Below, piece by piece: positions 27,779 to 36,037 of a stretch of 64,000 nucleotides of DNA. The position numbers and the translations under genes were made by a program. The stretch covers positions 124,001-188,000 of the forward strand of contig NZ_JAJCTH010000001.1 of the NCBI RefSeq assembly GCF_020594515.1, in the 5' to 3' direction. The first letter of the stretch is position 1. The number at the start of each line of letters is the position of its first letter. The DNA comes from Rhodoferax sp. U2-2l (GTDB lineage Bacteria > Pseudomonadota > Gammaproteobacteria > Burkholderiales > Burkholderiaceae_C). A model generated the notes under the pieces. It saw only the letters and a program-made list of their open reading frames with translations, ran no database searches and was not told the origin of the DNA.

Positions 27779-30154
27779 TCAGGGGGTGGGGCAAGGTCGC
27801 ACGGCTTGGCGCTGCAGTTCAGACCACAGAGACTGCAGGTGACCTATCTCCTCGGGCAGACGCTGCTCAAATTCACGTAGCAGCCGCGCCACGGTGGTCT
27901 GTGCACCCTCGGCGGCGGCGGTCTCCAGCGCAGCCGCCACCTCGGCCAGGGCGCTCAAGCCCAGCGTGGCGGCCGAGCTTTTGATGCGATGGGCGGCGCG
28001 CTCTACCCGCTGCAAATCGCCAGCCTGGTTGTCTCGCTGGGCTTGCGCCAGACTGGTTGGCACCGTATCCACAAACAAACGGACGATCTGCTCCGTCATG
28101 GAGACGCCCAGTTGCGCCGCATGTTCAGCCAGCAGCGAAGTGTCCAGTGCTGGCTGGGCAGGGTTGTTCGGGTTGGCGCCTTCGCGGGCTTGATCTGCGG
28201 GGCTGACTGGACTAGTCTCGGTGCGTAGCACGGCGCGAATCGTCGCCTCCAGACGGTCCGGACGATAAGGTTTGCCCAGAAAGGCGTTGGCGCCCGCAGC
28301 CAGGCAGTCCTGAATCGCATCCTGGGTAACCAGGGCCGACACCACCACCACCGGCAGGTGTGAAATCAAGGGGTCCGGGTTGGAGCGGATGCGCCGGATG
28401 GTCTCCAGGCCGCCAAGGCCGGGCATATTCAGATCTAGCAGAATGAGGTCGAAGCGTCGGTCGGCCAGTAATGCCAGTACCGCATGACCGGATGTCACGG
28501 CGCTGACCCGGTGGCCGACCTTTTCCAGCAAGCCACAAGCCACCAAGCGGTTGATCTCATCGTCCTCCGCCACCAGCAAGTCCAAGCCAGGCGATGATGC
28601 ATCGCGGTCCTCAAACGCAGCCTCGGCACTCAACCGTGCCAGTACAAGTGGCACCTGAAACCAGAACCTGCTGCCTTGGCCCACCTGGCTGTCCAGGCCT
28701 ATCTCGCCGCCCAAGGCGGTAACGAGTTTGTGGCAGATGGCCAGCCCCAGGCCGGTGCCGCCATAACGCCGGGCCACCGAGGTGTCGGCCTGCACAAAGG
28801 CGCTAAACAAATGGCGCTGGCCACTTACCGAAATGCCAATGCCGCTGTCGCTCACCACAAAACGCAGCCATGGGCCCTGGCACAGCGCCTGCACGCCGAT
28901 GCTGCCATGTTCGGTGAACTTGACCGCGTTGTTGACCAGGTTCAGCAGGATCTGGCGCAGTTTGTTGAAGTCGCCCCGTACCTGGACGGCAGGGGCCAGG
29001 TCCAACTCGGCCGTCAGGGCCAAGCCTTTTTGCGAGGCCGAGGGCACCATCAACGTCATGACGTCGGCCAGCAGCGCTTCCACGCTGAAGTCGATGTTCT
29101 CCACCTCCAGCACCCCGGCTTCGATCTTTGAGTAATCCAGAATGTCGGCAATCAGTGAGGACAGGATCTCGCCGGAAGTGGCGATGGTGTTGACATACCC
29201 GCTTTGCCGCGCGTTCAACGGGGTATCGCGCAACAGCGAGGTCATGCCGACGATGCCGTTGATCGGGGTGCGGATTTCGTGGCTCATCGAGGCCAGAAAC
29301 GCCGACTTGGTGCGGTTGGCCTGCTCGGCCTGCTCCAACGCCTGTTTGTAATCGGTGATGTTGTTGAAGATCAGCACCGTGCCAGCGAACTTCTCGCTGA
29401 CATCCAGCATGGTCTGGGTTTTGACATCAAAACAGCGGGGCCCGCGCGCCGTGTCCAACACATGTTCACCGTCGCCCTTGGCAAGCGCTGGCAGCACCGC
29501 ATCGAGCAACGGCAATTGGTTGTGGCTGTAGTAGCCAGCGCCAGGAACCTCCGAGCCACCAAACAGTTCGGCGGCGGCCTGATTGGTGTTGTCGATGTGC
29601 CCGGCCATGTCGAGCAGCACCACCGGGTCTTTGAGACTCTCGAAAATGGTCAGGTACTTGTTTTTTTCGTGGGTCAGCGCCCGGTTGATCTCGCGCGCCT
29701 CCAGCACCAGCTCACTTTCGTTCTGGGCCGCCCATTCGCTGCAAAAGCCAATCTCCACCCGGTCAAAGAAGCGGTAGACAAACTCCCGGTAACGTGCCGT
29801 CTGCGCGGTGGGCCAGGCACCCAGCTCCAGCAGATCCAGGTAAGACTGGCGGTAATACTTCATCAACCCCAGGAATAGACCCAAGGTGATGCCGCGCGAG
29901 CGATGCCGTCGTGCGGCGGCGATGCCGTAAGCGGTGATGGCGTCTTCGGCATCGTCACCGGCCACCAGTTGCGGCGGCTCGTCGTACGCGGCCAAGGCCT
30001 GGATCAGGGGTGCCGACATGCCACAAACGGACGCCCGCCAAGCCTCAGCTAGCGTCGATGTGTACGGCGTGTAGCCGTAGAGCTTGGCATAGTGGATCGT
30101 TCGATCCACCAGCCAGTCTTCGCGTTGGGCAATCAAGTCACTCAACTCTTGCAT
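27779..30154 (-). CDS. Cytoplasmic hybrid histidine kinase of the tor cluster
   Basis: A 791-residue hybrid sensor kinase. In order: an N-terminal helical RsbRD-like sensor region (~1-150), a PAS-type domain (~165-270), HisKA with phospho-acceptor H292 ([14 protein letters not shown]), HATPase with [11 protein letters not shown] and [13 protein letters not shown], a receiver domain with D574 ([10 protein letters not shown]), and an HPt domain with H722 ([13 protein letters not shown]). The H-D-H layout matches TorS-type phosphorelays, and a TorR-like regulator lies near. Unlike E. coli TorS there is no N-terminal membrane pair or periplasmic domain. The start ATG 30154 sits 62 bp after torA; the longer open frame overlaps torA. 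It probably phosphorylates the divergent regulator, but the signal is unknown. Confidence 0.85.
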   Translation of the reverse strand: MQELSDLIAQREDWLVDRTIHYAKLYGYTPYTSTLAEAWRASVCGMSAPLIQALAAYDEPPQLVAGDDAEDAITAYGIAAARRHRSRGITLGLFLGLMKYYRQSYLDLLELGAWPTAQTARYREFVYRFFDRVEIGFCSEWAAQNESELVLEAREINRALTHEKNKYLTIFESLKDPVVLLDMAGHIDNTNQAAAELFGGSEVPGAGYYSHNQLPLLDAVLPALAKGDGEHVLDTARGPRCFDVKTQTMLDVSEKFAGTVLIFNNITDYKQALEQAEQANRTKSAFLASMSHEIRTPINGIVGMTSLLRDTPLNARQSGYVNTIATSGEILSSLIADILDYSKIEAGVLEVENIDFSVEALLADVMTLMVPSASQKGLALTAELDLAPAVQVRGDFNKLRQILLNLVNNAVKFTEHGSIGVQALCQGPWLRFVVSDSGIGISVSGQRHLFSAFVQADTSVARRYGGTGLGLAICHKLVTALGGEIGLDSQVGQGSRFWFQVPLVLARLSAEAAFEDRDASSPGLDLLVAEDDEINRLVACGLLEKVGHRVSAVTSGHAVLALLADRRFDLILLDLNMPGLGGLETIRRIRSNPDPLISHLPVVVVSALVTQDAIQDCLAAGANAFLGKPYRPDRLEATIRAVLRTETSPVSPADQAREGANPNNPAQPALDTSLLAEHAAQLGVSMTEQIVRLFVDTVPTSLAQAQRDNQAGDLQRVERAAHRIKSSAATLGLSALAEVAAALETAAAEGAQTTVARLLREFEQRLPEEIGHLQSLWSELQRQAVRPCPTP

Positions 30155-30215
30155 GTCACTCCTGAACCAAACGCCTTGGGGCGAAAATCCGCAGCCCAAG
30201 GCCAGAACACCTCGC

Positions 30216-32693
30216 TCAGGCCGCGGCCTTGGGGGCAACAAACACGCCGGGCTTCGGTGCCGCACCGGTGTATTTCTCGACATTGCCCACCGCGGTGTGA
30301 CCGCAATTGCCTTGCGCCAGTTTGGAGGAGCCCATATCGACTGTCAACACATTGACGTCGCCGTAACGGTCCAGACTACCGGGCTTGCCGGGCTCCACCG
30401 GGTCGTACCAGCCGCCTTCACTGACCCGGATTACCCCAGGTCGGATGGCTTCGGTGACATTGGCTCCAGCCAGGATCTGGCCGCGGTCATTAAACACCCG
30501 GACCACATCCCCGGTCTTGATACCACGGGCCTTGGCATCCGCCGTGTTGATGAAACACGGCTCCCGCCCGGCAATCGCGTAAGTATCCCGCATCACGGTG
30601 CCGCACAGTTGGGAGTGCAGTCGGCCTTTGGAGTGGCTGGAGGCAATGTGCAGCGGGTACTTGGTTTTGGGTCCACCGAGGCGTTCGACCGGTTCCATCC
30701 AAGTCGGGTGCGCGGGGCAATCGTCGTAGGCCATCTTCTCGATGTTCTTTGAGTAGATTTCGATCTTTCCGCTGGGGGTTCCTAGCGGATTGAGCAACGG
30801 ATCTTCGCGGAACTTGCCGTGGCGCACAAAGGCTTTGGCAGCCGCGGAAATCGGAAACTCGACGACTCCGGCACCGTTCCAGAAGGTGTCAAAGGCCGGC
30901 ATGTCGATTTTCTTGGTCTTGGCTTGTGACAGGGCCGCGTCGTAGAACGAGCGGATCCATTCCATTTCGGACTTGCCCTCGGTGAACTCCTTTTCCTTAC
31001 CCAAACGTTTGGCGATGGCGGCAAAAATGTCGTAATCGTTGCGGGCCTCGAACATCGGTTCAATCACTTTTTTCATCGCCATGATGGCACGCATCGAGTA
31101 GTCACCCACATGTTCGATGTCGTTGCGTTCATAGGCGGTGGTGACCGGCAGGACGATGTCGGCGTGGCGGGCGCTGGCGGTCCACTGGAAATCCTGGACG
31201 ATGAAGGTGTCGAGCTTCTGGAAGGCCTTGACCATGCGGTTACGGTCCTGATGGTGACCAAAGGGGTTGCCACCCACCCAGTAGGCCATCTTGACGTCGG
31301 GGTAGTTGGCGCGTTTGCCATTGAAGTCAAACGGTTTGCCCGGATTAAGCAACATGTCGACGACCCGCGCCACCGGAATCGAGGCCGCGCCTGCGGTCGA
31401 CAACCAGGCCGCCCCGGCCACCGCCTTGCCACCGTCGGTGATGCCGGGCATGACCGGGCTGTCGGCGCTGGGGGCGCCACCGTTGGCGTAGTGGTAACTC
31501 AGGCCAAAACCACCACCAGGCAGGCCGATCTGACCCAGCATCGAGGCCAGTGTCACCAGCATCCAGTGGGCTTGTTCACCATGGTGTTGACGTTGGATGG
31601 ACCAGCCGCTGGCCAGCATGGTGCGGTTCTTGGCAAAGCGCCGGGCCAGTTCCTTGAGGGTGGCTGCCGGGATGCCACAAATGGCCGAAGCCCATTCGGC
31701 GGTCTTCGGTGTCTTGTCGGTTTCGCCCATCAGGTAGGGCAGGAACTTGTCGAAACCGGTGGTGTAGGTCGACAGGAACTTGGTGTCGTGCAACTTTTCT
31801 GCCACCAGGGTGTGGGCAATGCCCAGCATCATGGCCACATCGGTCTGCGGCTTGGGAGCCAGCCATTCGGCCTTGAGGTAGCTGCAGGTTTCGGTTTTTT
31901 CCGGGTCAATACAGATGACCTTCTTGCCCGAATCTTTCAGTGCCTTCAGGCCGGCATAACCATCGTGGTCGGCAATCGTCCAGGCGATCTGGTTGGTCAG
32001 CATTGGGTTGGCGCCCCAGAACACCACCAGTTCGGACTTTTCGACCACCACCGGCCACACCGTTTGTTGTTCGTAGACTTCAAGGGAACCCACCACATGC
32101 GGCATGATGACCTGCGCGGCACTGGTCGAGTAGTCCCCCGTGTGGTTCACGAAGCCGCCCTTGAGGTTCATCATCCGGCTCAACAAGGTCCGGCAGTTGT
32201 GCAGCTTGCCAGGGCTCTTCCAGCCGTAGGAGCCGGCAAAGGTGGCAGCCGGGCCGTAGGTCTTTTCAACCCGGGTCAGCTCTTTGACCACCAGGTCGAG
32301 GGCCTGATCCCAGCTGACGCGCACAAAGTCGCCGTTGCCGCGATTGGCGTTGTCTGTGCCAGGGCCTTTTTCAAGGTAGGAGCGCCGCACCATCGGGTAT
32401 TTGATCCGGCTGGCCGAATAGATGGAGTCAATCACGCCTTTGAGCTGCGGGCTGGGAAACGGATCTTTTTCCCACGGGGTGAAACCGACCACGCGACCAC
32501 CTTCGACCTTGGCACGAAACGCGCCCCAATGTGAGCCGGTCAGGACGCTGCCCGACGGCGGCACCGCGGCGGCGGCACCAAATGACAACAGCGAGGTGCC
32601 CACCATGCCCATGGCACCGGCGGCACTGGTGGCCTCCAGAAAATGGCGGCGCGACAGCTGAGACGAGACGGGGGTAAGGGTTGAGTCTGACAT
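30216..32693 (-). CDS. torA: TMAO reductase catalytic subunit TorA
   Basis: An 825-residue periplasmic molybdoenzyme of the DMSO/TMAO reductase family that reduces trimethylamine N-oxide as a terminal electron acceptor. The N-terminus has a twin-arginine signal (SQLSRRHFLEATSAAG, cleavage near residue 43), so it is exported folded by Tat. S160 in GSYGWKSPGKLHN is the expected serine ligand of molybdenum. Other family blocks include VFWGANPMLTNQIAWTIADH and KMAYWVGGNPFGHHQDRNRM. There is no iron-sulfur cysteine cluster, as in TorA and DorA. Electrons should come from TorC, and maturation should involve TorD, both encoded just upstream. A biotin-sulfoxide reductase role is less likely given TorC. 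Confidence 0.93.
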   Translation of the reverse strand: MSDSTLTPVSSQLSRRHFLEATSAAGAMGMVGTSLLSFGAAAAVPPSGSVLTGSHWGAFRAKVEGGRVVGFTPWEKDPFPSPQLKGVIDSIYSASRIKYPMVRRSYLEKGPGTDNANRGNGDFVRVSWDQALDLVVKELTRVEKTYGPAATFAGSYGWKSPGKLHNCRTLLSRMMNLKGGFVNHTGDYSTSAAQVIMPHVVGSLEVYEQQTVWPVVVEKSELVVFWGANPMLTNQIAWTIADHDGYAGLKALKDSGKKVICIDPEKTETCSYLKAEWLAPKPQTDVAMMLGIAHTLVAEKLHDTKFLSTYTTGFDKFLPYLMGETDKTPKTAEWASAICGIPAATLKELARRFAKNRTMLASGWSIQRQHHGEQAHWMLVTLASMLGQIGLPGGGFGLSYHYANGGAPSADSPVMPGITDGGKAVAGAAWLSTAGAASIPVARVVDMLLNPGKPFDFNGKRANYPDVKMAYWVGGNPFGHHQDRNRMVKAFQKLDTFIVQDFQWTASARHADIVLPVTTAYERNDIEHVGDYSMRAIMAMKKVIEPMFEARNDYDIFAAIAKRLGKEKEFTEGKSEMEWIRSFYDAALSQAKTKKIDMPAFDTFWNGAGVVEFPISAAAKAFVRHGKFREDPLLNPLGTPSGKIEIYSKNIEKMAYDDCPAHPTWMEPVERLGGPKTKYPLHIASSHSKGRLHSQLCGTVMRDTYAIAGREPCFINTADAKARGIKTGDVVRVFNDRGQILAGANVTEAIRPGVIRVSEGGWYDPVEPGKPGSLDRYGDVNVLTVDMGSSKLAQGNCGHTAVGNVEKYTGAAPKPGVFVAPKAAA

Positions 32694-32793
32694 TTTGAAT
32701 TCCTTCTGTGCGAATGATTTCCTGCGAACCGCCAGAGGTCATCTCAAACCACAACAGGGGCGGCGTCCTGCTGTAATCAGTCTAGGCAACCCG

Positions 32794-32855
32794 TGTGAAC
32801 AACGATGGCGCTTGAAGTGATCCAGGCGCAAACCGGATGTGAACACGGTGTAACA
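32794..32855 (-). promoter_or_regulatory. Candidate TorR boxes before torA
   Basis: On the plus strand TGTGAACA occurs at 32794-32801 and 32838-32845, with TGTAACA at 32849-32855; spacings are 44 and 11 bp, close to whole helical turns. Read with torA transcription they are TGTTCACA-like, resembling the E. coli tor box CTGTTCATAT. They lie in the 184-bp torD-torA gap, which suggests an internal promoter for torA. Confidence 0.5.
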
Positions 32856-32877
32856 ACAGCCGCCTCATGGCCTGTTG

Positions 32878-33537
32878 TCACATACCTTTGAGGTAAGCCA
32901 GATCCTGCTGGAGCACCACCAGCAGCACACAGGCCAACCCGGCATGGAATCCGAGGTCATCCTGCTCTGTCACACGGCGGCTGAATTCGGGCACCCAGCT
33001 CAGGAGTTGCTGCTGCAGAAAGTCGGCTTGTTCGGCGCTCAGAGGCGCCAGCGGGGCATTCGTCGGGTCGACGACTTCGGCCAGCCGCAAAGCCAGTTGC
33101 GCCATCACCTCCAGTTGAATGGACAGGTGATCGGCCGGCTCACAAATCGTGTCCTGGACCCGCAGGCGGTGCTGGCGCAGGACTCGCTCCATGGACAGCG
33201 TTGCCTGCTGGCATAGCACACCCCGCTCACCGCTGTACAGGGACCGGTAGGGTGGGGCGCCATGTCGGCCCCCAACACCGTCAAACAACCGGGCATGTGC
33301 CGCGCCCAACGCCGCAGCTACCTGGGAGGAAGTCCCACCACGCAGCACGTCTTGCATGGCCTGGACACCCACTGCAGCCTCCGGGGTCAACGCCAGGGAG
33401 GTCAGTAAGCACTGGCCGCCGCCCTGCTGCAGGTCAATCACCTCGGCGGGCGTCGGTGGGGCATAAAAGGCTCGGGCAAACCAGCGGTACAAGGCCGCCC
33501 GATCAGCTGCGACCTGGCTCAGTGAGGTTTCAGTCAT
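32878..33537 (-). CDS. torD: TorD, TorA-specific chaperone
   Basis: A 219-residue helical chaperone of the TorD/DmsD family that holds apo-TorA, protects its Tat signal and assists insertion of the molybdenum cofactor. The family pattern appears as RAALYRWFARAFYAPPTPAE near the N-terminus, APPYRSLYSGERGVLCQQ, and the CEPADHLSIQLEVMAQL helix with the conserved EPxDH motif. The ATG at 33537 overlaps the torC 3' end by 8 bp and has the ribosome site GGAGGTG. It follows torC and precedes torA, so the order is torC-D-A rather than the E. coli torC-A-D. Confidence 0.93.
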   Translation of the reverse strand: MTETSLSQVAADRAALYRWFARAFYAPPTPAEVIDLQQGGGQCLLTSLALTPEAAVGVQAMQDVLRGGTSSQVAAALGAAHARLFDGVGGRHGAPPYRSLYSGERGVLCQQATLSMERVLRQHRLRVQDTICEPADHLSIQLEVMAQLALRLAEVVDPTNAPLAPLSAEQADFLQQQLLSWVPEFSRRVTEQDDLGFHAGLACVLLVVLQQDLAYLKGM

Positions 33538-34714
33538 GGTGAGCACCTCCAGTGTCCTTGGCGTGGAACTGCAGGTATTTCTGGAGAAAGCGGTATTCCT
33601 CATCGTCCAGGGAGATAAAACGCTTCATGGCATTGAGGCCGCCAATGACCTGGTTGGCCAGGGCGTGGTCGGTGGGCGGCAGGCTGTGACAGGTGCCGCA
33701 GCTGCTGCGATACATCTCCGAGCCATATGCCCACAATGCGGCTTGATCGCGGCTGAGGTCGGTCCGGGCGACCCAGGCCTGCAGCGAGACCTTGGACCAC
33801 ACCAAACCGGTGTCGGGGTCTTCGACCGGCGCTTCACTGAGCACTTTGGCCATCAAGCCCTCGCCGAGGGCGGCGTTCAGGATGCGCTGGCCCTTGAGGG
33901 CGTAGATCACCCGTTCGGCACCCTGCTGTTGCCAGCCGTCGAGCTTGATCAACACCCAGTCGCCTTGTTTGTCCACCACGGTCGCTTCGGAGGCGGCCAG
34001 CAGTTTGCCGTCGCCCGTGGCATCGGGCGCCAGATTGGCGACGTCCAGAAATAATGCACCGGTGCGGAAGGAATACACCTTGTCACCCTGGCTGAGCTTG
34101 CTGTTGGCGGCAGCGGTGGTGGTGATGTCCTTGAGCATCGAGCGGTAACCCTGGCTCAGGTCCGGCATCTTGTGGGCGATGCCCTTGTGGCAGGCGATGC
34201 AGGTTTCCCCGGTGGCCATGCCTTGTTGCATCCGCTTGGCTTCTTCGGGCTTCTTCATCTTGTGGAAGTCCATGGCGTCGTCGGTGTGGCAGTTTCGACA
34301 CTCGCGGGAGTTGTTGGCTGTCATGTCATCCCAGACCCGGCGGGCCATGGTCAGGCGATGGGCCTCGAATTTCTCGGGTGTGTCGATCGTTCCGACCAAG
34401 GCGTGATAGAGCTCGGTACTGGCGGCGAGTTTGGCCACCAGCTTCGGGATCAAGGGTTGGGGAACATGGCAGTCCGGGCAACTAGCGCGTACGCCAGAGG
34501 CGTTCTTGTAGTGCACCGATGTGGTGTATTCCTTGTAGACCGTGTCGCGCATCTGGTGGCAGGAGATACAGAACGCCTCGGTGTTGGTCAAATCCAGCGC
34601 GGTATGAAAACCACCCCAAGCCAGAATGCCGGTCAGGCCGCTGCCGACCAGCAGCAACGCCAGGCCGTAACGGGGCCGGATCGATTTGAGCCACTGCCAG
34701 ATTGTCTTGATCAT
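33530..34714 (-). CDS. torC: TorC, membrane pentaheme cytochrome c
   Basis: A 394-residue NapC/NirT-family cytochrome. An N-terminal membrane anchor (YGLALLLVGSGLTGILAWGG) is followed by four heme-binding sites CISCH, CPDCH, CRNCH and CIACH in the NapC-like part, and a fifth, CGTCH, in the C-terminal domain, as in E. coli TorC. It carries electrons from membrane quinol to TorA. In E. coli TorC also affects TorS signalling; whether that applies to the soluble kinase here is open. ATG 34714 is the natural start; the open frame extends upstream without homology. It is the first gene of the minus-strand tor operon. Confidence 0.94.
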   Translation of the reverse strand: MIKTIWQWLKSIRPRYGLALLLVGSGLTGILAWGGFHTALDLTNTEAFCISCHQMRDTVYKEYTTSVHYKNASGVRASCPDCHVPQPLIPKLVAKLAASTELYHALVGTIDTPEKFEAHRLTMARRVWDDMTANNSRECRNCHTDDAMDFHKMKKPEEAKRMQQGMATGETCIACHKGIAHKMPDLSQGYRSMLKDITTTAAANSKLSQGDKVYSFRTGALFLDVANLAPDATGDGKLLAASEATVVDKQGDWVLIKLDGWQQQGAERVIYALKGQRILNAALGEGLMAKVLSEAPVEDPDTGLVWSKVSLQAWVARTDLSRDQAALWAYGSEMYRSSCGTCHSLPPTDHALANQVIGGLNAMKRFISLDDEEYRFLQKYLQFHAKDTGGAHHD

Positions 34715-34783
34715 CAATGTCACCTGTTTCCAACGTTGGAGTGGCAAAGGTCTCGCCACCTGTTGCCAACGGTATGGCCACGG

Positions 34784-34845
34784 TGTGAATGCCGTTCGCC
34801 GCCGATTTGAACGCCTTGCCCGAAGATGTAAATGGCGTGTGAACA
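34784..34845 (-). promoter_or_regulatory. Candidate TorR boxes before torC
   Basis: Four related 8-mers lie on the plus strand: TGTGAATG (34784), TTTGAACG (34806), TGTAAATG (34827), TGTGAACA (34838). Intervals are 22, 21 and 11 bp, all near multiples of a helical turn. E. coli torC likewise has four tor boxes. The region is shared with the divergent torR-like gene, so autoregulation is possible. Confidence 0.6.
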
Positions 34846-34887
34846 AGCGACTATGATGACCGGTCCTCCTACCCGGACCTCTAAACC

Positions 34888-35592
34888 ATGCTCGCCAACA
34901 GCCACATCCTGATCGTTGAAGATGACCCGGTCGCCAGCACCACTTTGTCGGCCTACATCAGCAAAGAGGGCTACCGGGTCAGCACGGCACCCGACGGCGA
35001 GACCATGCGCGAGCTGTTTGCTAAAGGCGATGTTGATCTGATCCTTCTCGACATCAGCCTGCCCGATGAGGACGGGTTTTCCCTGTTGCGGGAAGTCCGC
35101 CGCCAGTCAGAGGTGGGGGTGATCATGGTGACCGGCAAGGCCGAGGATGTGGATCGGATCGTGGCGTTGGAAATGGGCGCCGACGATTACGTGGTCAAGC
35201 CTTTTAATATGCGTGAATTATTTGCCCGGACCAAGAACTTGCTGCGTCGCACCCAGCTGGCACATGTGGTTCGGAAAGATGAAGCAGTGAAGCGATTCTC
35301 CGGTTGGACGCTGAACATCCCTCGCAGAACTCTGATGTCCCCGACCGGGGATGATGTCCGGCTGACCATGTTTGAATTTGAATTACTGGCAGCCTTGTGC
35401 CAGAACGCTGGACGGGTGATGACCCGTGACAGCCTGATGGACCACGTCAGTGGTCGTGATCGGGCGGCCAACGACCGGACCATTGACGTCCTGGTGGGGC
35501 GGCTGCGTCGCAAGTTGGAAGCCACGCCTGCTGATCCACGAATCATTGTGACAGTTCAGGGCGTTGGCTACGTCTTGGCTGGGGAAGGTTGA
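34888..35592 (+). CDS. torR: OmpR-family response regulator, TorR-like
   Basis: A 234-residue regulator with a receiver domain (acidic pocket E11-D12-D13, phospho-acceptor D55 in LILLDISLPDEDG, K in DDYVVKPFNM) and a C-terminal winged helix (VRLTMFEFELLAALCQNAG, DVLVGRLRRKLE). It is divergent from torC with 173 bp between them, and candidate boxes lie in that gap, so it most likely activates torCDA when phosphorylated by the hybrid kinase at 27779. The gene name follows location and similarity in layout to E. coli TorR (230 residues). ArcA-like regulators are a close alternative. Confidence 0.82.
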   Translation: MLANSHILIVEDDPVASTTLSAYISKEGYRVSTAPDGETMRELFAKGDVDLILLDISLPDEDGFSLLREVRRQSEVGVIMVTGKAEDVDRIVALEMGADDYVVKPFNMRELFARTKNLLRRTQLAHVVRKDEAVKRFSGWTLNIPRRTLMSPTGDDVRLTMFEFELLAALCQNAGRVMTRDSLMDHVSGRDRAANDRTIDVLVGRLRRKLEATPADPRIIVTVQGVGYVLAGEG

Positions 35593-35824
35593 TTTGAACG
35601 GCCGGTATGTGGCGTGTAGCACGAGAAACTGTAGCCCGCTTTCAGCCTGTTGAAATCAGCTACCCAAAATTTAATCCTTTTTCAGTTGACAGGCGCCAAT
35701 AGACCCTTACGAAGTCGTGTTCCTGCTCACTGCAACCCAGCTCCTTAGGCACAAGTGGTGTTCGAATAGATGGGAAGCAGATGACGCTTGCAGTTTCCCG
35801 GCAGCTAGTCGGTGTCCTTTGAGC

Positions 35825-36037
35825 TCAGCAACATCCGCCTGAACGCCCGGCGCCATAACGCGCATCCTGCCGATTCCGAAAGAACTCCAATTCAGTCATG
35901 ATCGGCAGACCAGGATGGGTGATGCGCCGGTGCCGCACATAGGTGGCGTAATCGGGCACCCCCACCATCTGGCGGGCGGCCTGTCCCAGGTATTTGCCTA
36001 CCGTGGACAGGTCATTGAAGGAGAACAGCCTAGCCAT
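35825..36037 (-). CDS. ybdD: YbdD/YjiX family small protein
   Basis: A 70-residue DUF466 protein with the family sequence VGKYLGQAARQMVGVPDYAT, followed by YVRHRRITHPG and the C-terminal FFRNRQDARYGAG-type motif ending in two cysteines. In enterobacteria the same small gene follows cstA or btsT and its product is needed for or assists the transporter. Here the ATG at 36037 overlaps the 3' end of the transporter gene by 8 bp, a tight coupling. Confidence 0.9.
   Translation of the reverse strand: MARLFSFNDLSTVGKYLGQAARQMVGVPDYATYVRHRRITHPGLPIMTELEFFRNRQDARYGAGRSGGCC

Noticed and set aside
31110-32534. Plus-strand open frame of 474 codons opposite torA
   Set aside because: torA is complete with Tat signal and cofactor residues; the opposite frame has antisense-type composition.
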